Program-made: the position numbers and the translations under genes
In this document: positions 41,001 to 49,933 of the stretch, in pieces
How the letters are laid out: every line of letters begins with the position of its first letter
How positions within the stretch are numbered: the first letter of the stretch is position 1
NCBI RefSeq assembly: GCF_009928525.1
Contig: NZ_JAABOK010000015.1
Span: forward strand, 1 to 64,000
Reading direction: 5' to 3'
DNA: 64,000 bases
Source: Chitinophaga solisilvae
GTDB lineage: Bacteria; Bacteroidota; Bacteroidia; Chitinophagales; Chitinophagaceae
Notes under the pieces: model-generated
Seen by the model: only the letters and a program-made list of their open reading frames with translations
The model's database searches: none
What the model was told of the DNA's origin: nothing

Positions 41001-44000
41001 GGCGCTTTCACTACCTGCACCGGGAAGCCCTCTCTTTCCGTGAATACCGTGCGTAAAATTTCATATTTGCCTATTACCATGCGGAAGGCTTTCTCCAGCA
41101 GGGTTTCATCCAGCTGCCCTTTGATACGGAAGGCTGCCGGCATATGATAGGCACGGGACGCTTCTTCAAAACCTGTCAGCACCCAGAGGCGTTCCTGTGC
41201 CAGGGAGATCGGATAATCCGCAGCTGTATCAGCAGGTTCAATATAGGAGGTAATCACCACCGGCCTGCTTTGCAGCAGCAGGGCCTGTTCCACGATGGTA
41301 GGCAGAGCAAATATTTCCTGCAGGCTTATCTGCTTAGACAAAGCCGTAGCTACCAGGGAGCGCAGCATCATGGCTTTGAGACTTTGCCCGCCTGCTTCAA
41401 AGAAGTTATGCGTAGTACCGATATGTTCTGTGCGGAGAACCTGTTTCCATAAACCGAGCAGTTGTTCTTCCAGCGGATTTTGCGGGGCCACCGGCTCCTG
41501 CATGGCGGCAACATACATTTCGGGCGCAGGTAGCTGATCCCTGGCCACTTTTCCGTTGCTGTTCAGCGGAATTTCAGGCAGCTGTATGCAGTAATCAGGA
41601 ATCATGTATGCCGGCATACGTTCGCCCACAAAGGATTTCAGGCTTTCGGCATCCAGGGATGCTTCGCTGGTGAGGTAGGCCACGATCTGGTATTCCTCTG
41701 CCACGCGGGCAAGGGTTACATAAGCCTGCCGTACCATAGGATGCTGCTCCAGCGTGTATTGTATTTCACCGGGTTCTATGCGGTAACCGCGCACTTTCAC
41801 CTGGTCATCGATACGCCCCCGGAAGGCTACATTGCCGTCTGGCAGCCAGCACCCGATGTCTCCTGACCTGTACATTTTTCTGCCGGGCAGGAAGGGATTA
41901 TCGGTGAACCGCTCTGCGGTAAGCTCAGGGCGGTTGTAATAGCCTTTGGCGACGCCTTCCCCGGTAAGATAAATTTCTCCGTCTACTCCTGCGGGTAACA
42001 GATTGAGGTGTGCATCGAGAATGTATAACTGCGTATAGCCGATAGGGTTACCAATGGGCACAGCCTCATGTTCATCATCTGTAAAACGGTATATGGTGCT
42101 GTAGGTAGTATCTTCTGAAGGGCCATACAGGTTGCGGACTTCCATGCGGTGATAATCCAGGTCATCCTTGAGTTTCCGCGGCACTGCTTCTCCGGCCATA
42201 TTTATGGCGGTAACATGCTGCCAGTCCATGTTCATATCTACCAGGCTTCTTATCACAGACGGTACGGTGTTCAGCATGATGCCCTTGTCCTGCTGCACAA
42301 AGCGCGGAATTTCGGTAGCAGCATCCAGCAGGCGTATGGTTTTACCCTGAAGCAGCGGGAAGAAAAATTCAAATACCGACAGGTCGAAGCAGCAGGAGGT
42401 AGCGGCGTACACAATGTTCCAGGGCGTTGCGGCAAATTCTGCTGCGGCCCAGTGCAGGAAGGCAATTGTATTACGGTGACAGATCTCCACTCCTTTCGGT
42501 TTGCCGGTAGATCCGGAAGTATAGATCAGATAGGCGGTTTCTTCCTGCAGATTATCCTGAGAAGCAGAGAAAGTCTTTTGCGAAGCGGTAACTGCAGGAT
42601 CATCTATCTGCAATACCAGCCCTTTGTAAGTTGCCGGAATCAGCGTAATGCTGGCGGCATCTGTGAGGATTACATCGGGGGATGCATCTTCTACCAGGAA
42701 GCTGATTCTGGAAGCAGGATACTTTGTATCCACCGGCAGGTAAGCATATCCGGCCCTCAGTACCCCCAGTATGCTGGCAGGCAGGAAAGAGGTACGCTGC
42801 ATGAGTATGCCCGCAAAGGCGCGCTGCCGGGGCTTCGGCGGCAATGCCGCCGCGATGTTGTCTGCCAGCTGATCCAGCTGCGCATAGGTAAGCGTTGCAT
42901 CGGTTGCTATCAATGCCGTATGGCCGGCGTATTTCCGGAAGCTGTCAGCTATCAGATGACTGATACTCTTCTCCGTTACCGGCAGCACGGGCTGGTTAAA
43001 CACGTGGAGTATCTGCTCTGTATCGGCTGCATTGGCAATGCTGATGCCACCCAGCGGCATATCCGGCGTATCCAGCACCTGCGTATTGATATGCGTAAAT
43101 GCCTGGAAAAACCGCGCGATGGTTTCTTTCCGGAAAAGTTTTACGGCATATTCCATCTCCACAAAAAACCGGCCGTCAGGATCGTGATCGAAAATAAAAG
43201 TCAGGTCAAATTTAGCCGGACGTTTTTCATCTTCTGCCCTGCTGGTTCCGTACAGGTAGCTGTCAAGACCGGAAAGCTGAAAGTCCTGCTGCCGGTTCAT
43301 ACTGCTGTACGTCATGGTAGTATCCTGCAACACGATCATCACATCAAACAGCGGGTTACGGCTGATATCCCGTTTTGCATCCACCAGTTCCACGATACTG
43401 TCGAACGGAAAATCCTGGTACTGAAATGCCCGGTAGGAATGCTCTGCCACCTGCTGTACAAAGTCGCGGAAGGAAAGTGTTTCATCGATCCGGGTACGCA
43501 GGGGCAGGGTATTTACGTATAGCCCTACCTGTTGTTCCAGCTGATAGTGATTCCTGCCGGAAACGGGTGTACCGGTAACTACGTCCCTGTTATTGGCATA
43601 TTTATATAACAGGATGTTGCAAACTGCCCTGAAGTAGTTGAAGGGAGTAATATGATGCTGGCCGCAGTAATCCTGTATGCGCTGGTATAAGGCAGGATCC
43701 ATATAAAATTTGGTAACTGCGCCTTCGGTTGTCTTCATATCCGGCCGGCTGAAATCACCCGGCATACTCAGCGGCGTTACTGCTTCGCGGAATTCATCGG
43801 CCCAGAATGCTGTTGCCTGTTCCATTCTTGCACCGGCTGTTCTTTCAGACATCCAGGCGGCATAATCTTTATACTGTACAGGCAATGGTTCCTGCTGGTA
43901 TACTTCATTTCTGCGGTTGGCTTCATAAGCGGAAAATACTTCCTGTACAATGACGCCGATAGACCATCCGTCGCTGATAATATGATGCATGGCAAATACC

Positions 44001-44587
44001 ATCACGTATTCCTGTTCTCCGGTACGTAACAGCTCTACCCTCATCAGTGGCCCGTTGCGGAGATCAAACTCCCAGCCGATGGCCGATGCTACCAGGCCTT
44101 CCAGTTGCGTGCGGATATTTTCCGCGGAGCGGATATCTTTGAAGCCTACACTCAGCGGCATGTCGGCAGCAATGAACTGACGAGGTTCCCCGTTTACCTC
44201 CCGGAAGAAGGTACGCAGACTTTCATGCCGGGCAACGGATTGGCGGAAAGCATTCTCCAGTGCCACATGTGACACCTCTCCCCTGAGGTAAAGGCTGGTA
44301 ACAATATTATAAACGGTGCCCCCGCCCAGGTGATGCAATGCCCACATACGGGTCTGCGCATTGGACAAGGGATAATGCTGTTGTCTGGCTACCACGGGAA
44401 TAGGAGCAGCAGCATGCTCAGCGGAATTCTTCAGTAAAGCGATCAGCTCTGCTTTAGCAGATTTAATTTCTTCCATCAGTTCCGCAGAGAGGTTCTTTAC
44501 CTCTCCTACCAGTTTCAGCTGATCTCCGTGTAACCTGGGAACAACCTTATTTTTCTTTAATGCTGTAATAAGCTGTAATGCGTTCAT
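38027..44587 (-). CDS. NRPS, first two modules: Ala, Thr
   Basis: 2186-aa NRPS, the first elongation protein after the acyl-loading enzyme. Order: TubC_N-like docking domain (1-55), C1 (HHIISDG, HH at 201-202), A1 (core YTSGSTG at 689), PCP1 (GGQSL, Ser1069), C2 (HH at 1255-1256), A2 (core YTSGTTG at 1734), PCP2 (GGHSL, Ser2128). A1 code DLFNNALTYK suggests Ala; A2 code DFWNIGMVHK is the Thr code. C1 should act as the N-acylating (starter) condensation domain because the upstream gene encodes a fatty acyl-AMP ligase with its own carrier protein. The C-terminus SEDEIIF is a probable docking tail for the 4230-aa protein. The ATG overlaps the stop of the ligase gene by 4 nt. No sign of frameshift. 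Confidence 0.95.
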   Translation of the reverse strand: MNALQLITALKKNKVVPRLHGDQLKLVGEVKNLSAELMEEIKSAKAELIALLKNSAEHAAAPIPVVARQQHYPLSNAQTRMWALHHLGGGTVYNIVTSLYLRGEVSHVALENAFRQSVARHESLRTFFREVNGEPRQFIAADMPLSVGFKDIRSAENIRTQLEGLVASAIGWEFDLRNGPLMRVELLRTGEQEYVMVFAMHHIISDGWSIGVIVQEVFSAYEANRRNEVYQQEPLPVQYKDYAAWMSERTAGARMEQATAFWADEFREAVTPLSMPGDFSRPDMKTTEGAVTKFYMDPALYQRIQDYCGQHHITPFNYFRAVCNILLYKYANNRDVVTGTPVSGRNHYQLEQQVGLYVNTLPLRTRIDETLSFRDFVQQVAEHSYRAFQYQDFPFDSIVELVDAKRDISRNPLFDVMIVLQDTTMTYSSMNRQQDFQLSGLDSYLYGTSRAEDEKRPAKFDLTFIFDHDPDGRFFVEMEYAVKLFRKETIARFFQAFTHINTQVLDTPDMPLGGISIANAADTEQILHVFNQPVLPVTEKSISHLIADSFRKYAGHTALIATDATLTYAQLDQLADNIAAALPPKPRQRAFAGILMQRTSFLPASILGVLRAGYAYLPVDTKYPASRISFLVEDASPDVILTDAASITLIPATYKGLVLQIDDPAVTASQKTFSASQDNLQEETAYLIYTSGSTGKPKGVEICHRNTIAFLHWAAAEFAATPWNIVYAATSCCFDLSVFEFFFPLLQGKTIRLLDAATEIPRFVQQDKGIMLNTVPSVIRSLVDMNMDWQHVTAINMAGEAVPRKLKDDLDYHRMEVRNLYGPSEDTTYSTIYRFTDDEHEAVPIGNPIGYTQLYILDAHLNLLPAGVDGEIYLTGEGVAKGYYNRPELTAERFTDNPFLPGRKMYRSGDIGCWLPDGNVAFRGRIDDQVKVRGYRIEPGEIQYTLEQHPMVRQAYVTLARVAEEYQIVAYLTSEASLDAESLKSFVGERMPAYMIPDYCIQLPEIPLNSNGKVARDQLPAPEMYVAAMQEPVAPQNPLEEQLLGLWKQVLRTEHIGTTHNFFEAGGQSLKAMMLRSLVATALSKQISLQEIFALPTIVEQALLLQSRPVVITSYIEPADTAADYPISLAQERLWVLTGFEEASRAYHMPAAFRIKGQLDETLLEKAFRMVIGKYEILRTVFTEREGFPVQVVKAPEDMSFAVELITVTEFLSEDDLTALLQQKWRATFDLQKGPLLQCFILRATSGDILSFNMHHIISDGWSLVVLCNQVLQAYRLLAAGNTRELMPPMLQYKDYAVWQREQLNAGSMQEDLIYWKNMFAGEIPALVLPYDFHRPDVKTYQGAEYTMRFGAPFTQRIKQLAAGSGASLFMLLMTAVKVLLKKYAGQDDIIVGTPVAGRSIEQLHDQIGFFVNTLAIRSAIPSAASFVEVLQQEKEVMLQAFEHQHFPFEWLLEQLDLKRDLSRSPLFDVMLVLQNIDGMENTMAAQVTEDLQLERMAVQTGVAKYDLLFSFAENDGELSLALEYNTALFREGTIVRTVKHLVRLLEQVTVQPEMAVCEIVLPDSEELRLITMQADQTWVPYNTAATINSLFRETVTRYPDNIALRCGETQLTYSRLDEASGRLAYRLLHDYHVMPEDLIVLHTGRTEWMMVAILAVLKAGAAYVPVDPGYPLTRKDYIIRDSGTRLILTDTSVDSTLQDMFPDCRFVDITALPYDNATAEVAVPPAGLAYVIYTSGTTGNPKGVLVEHRNVTRLLFNDNNLFDFGPEDKWTLFHSYCFDFSVWEMYGALLNGGTLVMVPSETAQDSIAFFDFLVQEKITVLNQTPTAFRSLLLHNQDRLSAAPLRYLIFGGEALMPAILDAWSLSCPGCKNINMYGITETTVHVTYKEITRSEIEENRSNIGIPIPTLSCYILDNDLQRTPVGVTGELCVGGAGVARGYLGRPELTAQRFIDNPFIPGEKLYRSGDYARIMDNGDIEYIGRRDDQVKIRGHRIEIAEIESAFMALPEVKDAVVIIWKNNAAEAELAAYFIPAAEATAPALRKKLLASLPGYMVPAHIIPLEDFPLNANGKLDKTALPRAESMTQDMHTAYEGPRNETDEKIIAIWEAILDRSRIGIKDNFFDLGGHSLKATRVISRVQESFGIKIDMKTLFIDPTVEHLSDYIETMKWMDESNEVIAGSEDEIIF

Positions 44588-46593
44588 ATGATAATCTCAT
44601 TCCCTGCGGCGTGTGCAGATTTCAGCCACAGCAGGCTTTCGATGCCTTCTGTCAGCGCAGACAAGGTGCTGTTGCGTAACAGCACTGATGCGTCCAGGTT
44701 GATCTGCAGATCCTTGTTAATAGTATTGATAACTTCCATGGAACGGAGTGAGTCAAGTCCCAGCTCCGTCAGTTCTATATCTTCAGAAGAAAAATGATGC
44801 TGTGGTATACCTGTTTTTGAAGAGATGACTGTCAGCACATAATGCCGTATATCCCTGCTGTCAGGGTTTTCGGGCAGTACTGCTTCCGTTGCCGGCATCT
44901 CTGCGGCGGCATCGGTAAGGTGACCGGAAGCTGCAAGCAGTTGAAAGGCCTGCTCCTGGTACAGCGTAGTGCACTTACCGCGTTGCAGTTTACCGCTGGT
45001 GGTTCTGGGTATACCCAGCGGCGTTGTCAGTATAATTTCATGAGGGGTGATACCGAAAGTGTCGGCGATATTTTTCCGGATTGCCAGGATAACTTCCTGC
45101 AGATCCGTCTGCTGAATGGCCTGGCGTTTTATTTCCGCGATCACCGCAAACGATTCCTGCGGCTGCATCACGCTGAATACCGCTACCCCGCCAGGTTCTA
45201 TCGCTTCGTGGCTATCTGCTGCGTGGTGTTCAATATCGTATGGATAGAAATTTTCGCCGCGTATAATCAGCATTTCTTTCAGCCTGCCATGCACAAAAAG
45301 TTCGCTGCCGGAAAGAAATCCCAGGTCGCCTGTTCTGAGGTAGCGGCGGCCATCTGCGAGATGGAAGAGCGCCGTATTATCCTTCTTCCAGTAGCCTGCT
45401 GTTACGCTTTCACCGGATATACAGATTTCTCCTACTTCCAGGGCGCTGCATTCCAGGTTGCTGGCCGGAGCAATGATCCTTACATCCATATCCGGTGTCA
45501 CGGCGCCGGAGCTGACGAGGGTAATGGTGTTTGCAGATGCAGCGGATACCGGCTGCATCTGCGCAGCGGCAGCCATATCTTTGGGGATATGCATCACTAC
45601 GGGCAACGGCCCGCTTCTAACGCCGGTTACCATCAGTGTGGCTTCTGCAAGCCCGTAGCAAGGATGAAAGGACTCCTCACTAAAACCAGCGGTACGGAAA
45701 AATTCACTGAACGCACGCATGGTATCGTAGCGTACAGGTTCAGCGCCGTTGTAGGCTACTTTCCAGGAAGACAAATCCAGGGCGGGAAGGTCTTCCCGCG
45801 CGATTCTGCTGACACATAGCTCATATCCGAAATTGGGACCGCCGCTATGCGTTACCTTATAGGATGAAATAGCAGACAACCAGCGCAATGGCCGCTGGAT
45901 GAAATGTGCAGGCGCCATCAGTACGCAGGAACAACCGACGAAAATAGTATGCAGCAGACTACCGATAAGCCCCATATCATGATGAAAGGGCAACCAGGAA
46001 AAAATAACGGAGCTGGTATCGCAGCCGAAGGCATGTTGTATCACCTGCTGATTATGTATCAGGGAAGAAGCTGTTACCGTTACGCCTTTGGGCCTGCCGG
46101 TAGACCCTGAAGTATATTGCAGAAACGCAATTTCCTGATCGGTAGCCGGCGTATGTTCCTGCGTGGTTGCAGGAAAGTCTCCGCGATCAGTGATAATGAT
46201 GCTGACAGGTTTATCTGCGCGGACAAAATGCTGCTGCACATATCCTGCCAGGCTATCGCTTGTCAGTATGATGGCTGCTTCCGCATCTTCTGCCAGCGCA
46301 TGCATCCTGGACACATGTTTCGCACCCCGGGCAAAGTAAACCGGTACTGCAATAATGCCTGCATACTGGCAGGCAAGGAAAGCAATGGTAAAGTCGATGA
46401 CATCCTGATAAAACAATAAGGCGACAGTATCACCTGAACGCTGACGCTTCAGGTATTCTCCCGATTGTTGTACATGGTCATACAACGTACGATAGGAAAT
46501 ACTCCGCACACGTGATTCACCATCCTCCAGTAAAGTGAATGCAGTCTTATCAGGAATCAACACGGCATGTTTGAACAAAGATCCAATAATCAC
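44584..46593 (-). CDS. Fatty acyl-AMP ligase fused to acyl carrier protein
   Basis: 669-aa loading enzyme that activates a fatty acid as acyl-AMP and passes it to its own carrier protein, starting a lipopeptide. The adenylating part (about 1-560) has YTSGSTGRPKG (Tyr160), the SWLPFHHDMG stretch and CYGLAEATL, all typical of the FAAL/FadD32 group; it also keeps the C-terminal subdomain, including IRGENFYPYDIE. The C-terminal carrier protein has phosphopantetheine site Ser615 in LGLDSL. The start is GTG at 46593, chosen because AAGAGGA lies 5 nt upstream, an unusually good ribosome site for this phylum. It is the first gene of the long minus-strand operon and overlaps the first NRPS gene by 4 nt. 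The C-terminus GNEIII fits a docking tail for the TubC_N domain of that NRPS. Chain length cannot be read from sequence. Confidence 0.94.
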   Translation of the reverse strand: MIIGSLFKHAVLIPDKTAFTLLEDGESRVRSISYRTLYDHVQQSGEYLKRQRSGDTVALLFYQDVIDFTIAFLACQYAGIIAVPVYFARGAKHVSRMHALAEDAEAAIILTSDSLAGYVQQHFVRADKPVSIIITDRGDFPATTQEHTPATDQEIAFLQYTSGSTGRPKGVTVTASSLIHNQQVIQHAFGCDTSSVIFSWLPFHHDMGLIGSLLHTIFVGCSCVLMAPAHFIQRPLRWLSAISSYKVTHSGGPNFGYELCVSRIAREDLPALDLSSWKVAYNGAEPVRYDTMRAFSEFFRTAGFSEESFHPCYGLAEATLMVTGVRSGPLPVVMHIPKDMAAAAQMQPVSAASANTITLVSSGAVTPDMDVRIIAPASNLECSALEVGEICISGESVTAGYWKKDNTALFHLADGRRYLRTGDLGFLSGSELFVHGRLKEMLIIRGENFYPYDIEHHAADSHEAIEPGGVAVFSVMQPQESFAVIAEIKRQAIQQTDLQEVILAIRKNIADTFGITPHEIILTTPLGIPRTTSGKLQRGKCTTLYQEQAFQLLAASGHLTDAAAEMPATEAVLPENPDSRDIRHYVLTVISSKTGIPQHHFSSEDIELTELGLDSLRSMEVINTINKDLQINLDASVLLRNSTLSALTEGIESLLWLKSAHAAGNEIII

Positions 46594-46891
46594 AATTCCT
46601 CTTTATTAATGATGAAATTACAGAGACAAGCAGGGATTAATCAGGTATATAGCTAACAAGACATTATAACGTTGTCATTGATTTCCGGAACGTTTGTATG
46701 GCATCTGAAAAAATGAACTGACTGATGCTGGCAGGCTTTGGGGGTACAAAGAGACCATACCCTGCAACCGGTAACAGGGTTGATAATGTTGAGAGAAAGG
46801 CTGATAGCTCCGCATATCAAAAAAAATTTTTTCATCATTCTACAGGATCGTAAAGGCATGGCAATGCCCGATCATTCCTGCCGGAACAATG

Positions 46892-46921
46892 CAAAGTGTA
46901 CAATAAAATATCAATAAACAA
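46892..46921 (-). promoter_or_regulatory. Possible Bacteroidota promoter for the NRPS operon
   Basis: Read on the minus strand, TTG (46921-46919) is followed after 18 nt by TACACTTTG (46900-46892). This resembles the Bacteroidota sigma pattern TTTG-N19-21-TAnnTTTG, but with one extra base inside the -7 box. It would give an untranslated leader of about 290 nt before the GTG at 46593. Weak match; no better one was seen nearer the gene. Confidence 0.25.
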
Positions 46922-47742
46922 GTGGACCCTCTAAACTCAGGTCAGCCTCATTCTTCCCGCATCCTGTAAGGGATAACGGATAAGTGTATGTAATATGAAA
47001 TCCTTACTAACATGACTGTACGATAAACCTGAACAGTTGAGACAGGAATCATTTGGAATTACAGAAAGCTCTCGTTACCGGTTGTCATCCGGCATTGATA
47101 ATACTGCATAACGCGCTGATGGAATACGAATCGCACTACACTACTACCTCTGTAGTATTGCAATATGACAGTTATATAAATTGATTTAACAGCCGGAAAA
47201 GTGCACAGGAAAACCGAAAAGTACCAGTAAACACTCGGGCAAAGGTCTGAAGGCTCATCTATCGCTGGCCATCATCTAGGGCAAATATCTCCACATTTCA
47301 TAGAATTAACGAAATTAACGCGGTTTACGATTTTAGTGTCAGCAATTAACTAATTAACAAAGGACCATTACTTGTTTTCAGATTCTAATGCTCTTAACAT
47401 CCTGGGCACAAACCAAGCTAACAACAATTAAAAGTGTGCTGAAAATTTGGGTTTACCTCGGTGAGGTATATTTACAGCAATAATACAAAAAAAATCTTAC
47501 AACCAAATTTTATTTTGGCACTTGAAAAAAAATACTTTCTACCGCAATTTTATGGCAGTAAAAATATAACTGCGACCTGCTTCATCACCAGCATACCCAA
47601 TACCAGCAAGACATTAAACGGATTTTTATATTGTTCCGCATTAACATATTTCACTGCGCTGATTTCTACGTACTATACTATAGAAAGGTATCCTAATATT
47701 TGAATTGCGTGATACAAAATTGCAGTGCTGAAGATTTTTTTC

Positions 47743-47770
47743 ACTTCTTAAAAAAAATTTTTTTTGAAGT
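47743..47770. promoter_or_regulatory. A8T8 palindrome flanked by ACTTC/GAAGT
   Basis: ACTTC, two T, eight A, eight T, GAAGT: a near-perfect palindrome with a two-base bulge. Since the flanking genes diverge, a terminator is not needed here. It may be a bent or cruciform regulatory site, or end a short unseen transcript. Confidence 0.4.
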
Positions 47771-48042
47771 ACTGAATTAAAAATGCAGCAGCAGATATCT
47801 GATAATATTCAGGCAGATGATTAAAACGATTTTTTACGCCCGGTTTAAAAAGCCAGATACTTTCACGGAATATTTCTCCTGTCAGTAAAATAAAAACCAG
47901 TTATTCATCCCGGCATCTCACCTCCCCCTGCTCAGATCTTCACCCCGCATTTGCCATTCGTCATCCGTCATTCGTAATTTTCAATCTTTTTGCTACTTTT
48001 AACGGAAAATCAACCAATTATTCGCAGGGAGACAATTTCAGC

Positions 48043-48630
48043 ATGTCAAATACTTCAGACAATGAGCGGGAACTGCTCCGGCTGGTAGCTGCCGGAGATG
48101 AAAATGCGTACAGGTTATTATTTGACAGGTACGCTGACAGAATGTATATGAATGCACTGCATTTCACCAAATCGGAGGAGCTGGCGCAGGATCTCACGCA
48201 GGAGATTTTTATCCGGATATGGGTAAACCGGCTGAAACTGGCGACTGTAGACCGTTTTGATGCCTGGCTGTTTACTGTAGCCAGAAATGTTATCCGGAAT
48301 GAGTTAAAGAAAAAGATTCTTCCGGTAGAAAATGAAGCGTTCCTCCATACCTATTTCAGGGATAATAATTTAACGCCGCAGGAGCGTATAGAATATAAGG
48401 AGCTGGAAAGCTCCGTGCACCAGGCCATCCGGAATTTACCGCCGCAAATGCAGACGGTATTCCTGCTGAGCCGGCAGGAAGGGCTGACGCATGAAGAAAT
48501 TGCCCTCCGTATGAATATCTCCGTTGTTTCTTCCAAAACATATATGGTCCGCTGTCTGCTTGCGATTCGCAGGCACCTGGGCAAAGATGCCGTCAAACTC
48601 GGTATCGTCGTCTTTTTCCTCTTCAAATAA
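48043..48630 (+). CDS. ECF RNA polymerase sigma factor
   Basis: 195-aa extracytoplasmic-function sigma-70 factor of the type that controls SusC/D loci in Bacteroidota. Region 2 spans about residues 10-90, with AQDLTQEIFIRIW and FDAWLFTVARN; region 4 spans about 125-180, with LPPQMQTVFLLSRQEGLTHEEIA. The last residues are hydrophobic (GIVVFFLFK), a common feature in this family. It is followed 100 nt later by a FecR anti-sigma factor and then a SusC receptor with STN domain, so it should be released when the receptor senses its ligand. AGGGAG lies about 12 nt upstream of the ATG, and TACTTTTA at 47994-48001 is a near match to the -7 box. Confidence 0.95.
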   Translation: MSNTSDNERELLRLVAAGDENAYRLLFDRYADRMYMNALHFTKSEELAQDLTQEIFIRIWVNRLKLATVDRFDAWLFTVARNVIRNELKKKILPVENEAFLHTYFRDNNLTPQERIEYKELESSVHQAIRNLPPQMQTVFLLSRQEGLTHEEIALRMNISVVSSKTYMVRCLLAIRRHLGKDAVKLGIVVFFLFK

Positions 48631-48730
48631 TTTTTTTTCTTCCAGACGTCTTACCCCTGCTTATTTAATTGTCTTTATCCTGAGTGGCCTTCCGGCTGCT
48701 GATGCCATTATTATTTTAACAACAGAAAAT

Positions 48731-49894
48731 ATGCCGCCATCCGAATTTCAACACCTGGTACAAAAATTCACAGACGACAGTATTACTGCAGCTGAATTGC
48801 AGCAGCTGCGGCAATGGGTGCTGGAAGACAGGGATGCCGACATGCAGGAAGCCGCCATAGAAGCCATTCTGCACCATAGTCATCCTGCCGGGCATATGCC
48901 AGCCGATAAAGCGGCGATGTTCTCTTATATACTGGAGGAGGCGAACCGCCGCACAGCCGCCACTTCCGGCGCAGTGGTGGTATCTGTGAAACGCTGGTGG
49001 GCAGCGGCAGCAGCAGCGGTGCTGTTACTGGGTACGGGCCTGTATTTCCTGACCCGTCCGAAACCGCCGGCCACCGTGGCGCAACACTCCGTTCACTCAA
49101 TACTTCCCGGCAGGGAAGGCGCTATACTTACGCTGGCAGATGGTTCCCGGCTGGTGCTGGACAGTCTGCAAAACGGGGTGATCTCCCGGCAGGGCCGCGC
49201 GGATGTAAGGCTGCAGCATGGTCAGCTGCTGTATACGCACAACGGCGCTGCTGCTGCCCTGCCGGCCTACAATACCATGACGACCCCACGGGGACGCCAG
49301 TTCCGGGTAATGCTGCCGGATGGCACCGCCGTGTGGCTGAATGCAGCCTCCTCGCTGCATTATCCGGTTGTATTCCCGGAAGGCGAAAGGAGTGTAACGG
49401 TTACCGGAGAAGCCTACTTTGAAGTAGCTCCCGATCCGCACAGGCCGTTTACCGTAAAAACGGCCAATGGCGCCGTCATCGAAGTATTAGGCACCAGCTT
49501 TAACGTGAACGCCTATACGGATGAAACAGCCTTGCGCACTACCCTGCTGCAGGGAAAGATCCGGGTGAAAGCTGCTGCCGGCAACAGTATATTGCAGCCC
49601 GGAGAACAGGCCGTGATCACTCAGACAGTTACCGTAAACACTCATGCCAATACCGCGCAGGCAGTAGCCTGGAAGAATGGCATATTTAATTTCCAGCACG
49701 CCACCCTGGAAGAGGTGATGCGGCAGATCGCCCGCTGGTATGATGTGGAGGTAGTGTATGAGAAAAATATCCCGGCCATTACTTTCGGCGGGGAAATGGG
49801 CAGGGATCTGGAACTGAAGGATGTACTGGAATTTCTGCAGGGATCAGGTGTACATTTTAAATTATCGGGAAGGAAACTGATTGTAATGCCTTAA
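48731..49894 (+). CDS. FecR family anti-sigma factor
   Basis: 387-aa inner-membrane sigma regulator. A short cytoplasmic N-terminal part (about 1-86) should bind the sigma factor encoded just upstream. One membrane segment at about 87-108 (KRWWAAAAAAVLLLG) follows. The periplasmic FecR domain includes LPDGTAVWLNAASSL and VTGEAYFEV (about 185-300), and a DUF4974-like C-terminal domain (about 310-387, starting GIFNFQHATLEEVMRQI) resembles the STN fold. The ATG at 48731 is chosen because MPPSEFQ matches normal FecR N-termini; a longer frame from 48524 overlaps the sigma gene and is not credible. It is expected to be cleaved or remodelled on contact with the STN domain of the downstream receptor. 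Confidence 0.93.
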   Translation: MPPSEFQHLVQKFTDDSITAAELQQLRQWVLEDRDADMQEAAIEAILHHSHPAGHMPADKAAMFSYILEEANRRTAATSGAVVVSVKRWWAAAAAAVLLLGTGLYFLTRPKPPATVAQHSVHSILPGREGAILTLADGSRLVLDSLQNGVISRQGRADVRLQHGQLLYTHNGAAAALPAYNTMTTPRGRQFRVMLPDGTAVWLNAASSLHYPVVFPEGERSVTVTGEAYFEVAPDPHRPFTVKTANGAVIEVLGTSFNVNAYTDETALRTTLLQGKIRVKAAAGNSILQPGEQAVITQTVTVNTHANTAQAVAWKNGIFNFQHATLEEVMRQIARWYDVEVVYEKNIPAITFGGEMGRDLELKDVLEFLQGSGVHFKLSGRKLIVMP

Positions 49895-49933
49895 TGCTTT
49901 TGTCAACCAAAACCGTAACCATATGCCACAAAA

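Larger units (their letters stand above)
46594..48042. other. 1.45-kb AT-rich divergent intergenic region
   Basis: No convincing gene. It separates the minus-strand lipopeptide operon from the plus-strand sigma/Sus locus and should hold both promoters. It contains a possible minus-strand promoter, a small inverted repeat ACCTC-GGT-GAGGT at 47455-47467, an A8T8 palindrome at 47743-47770, and a copy of a CATTCGTAATT-type repeat at 47951-47979. An 80-codon frame at 47461-47703 has atypical AT-rich composition and no recognisable domain. Confidence 0.7.

Noticed and set aside
46653..46859. 68-codon minus-strand frame upstream of the loading enzyme
   Set aside because: No recognisable family; probably part of the leader or promoter region.
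47461..47703. 80-codon frame in the divergent gap
   Set aside because: AT-rich sequence, no ribosome site, no domain; composition fits non-coding DNA.
48524..48730. N-terminal extension of the FecR gene
   Set aside because: Overlaps the sigma gene in another frame and would add 69 residues not found in FecR proteins.
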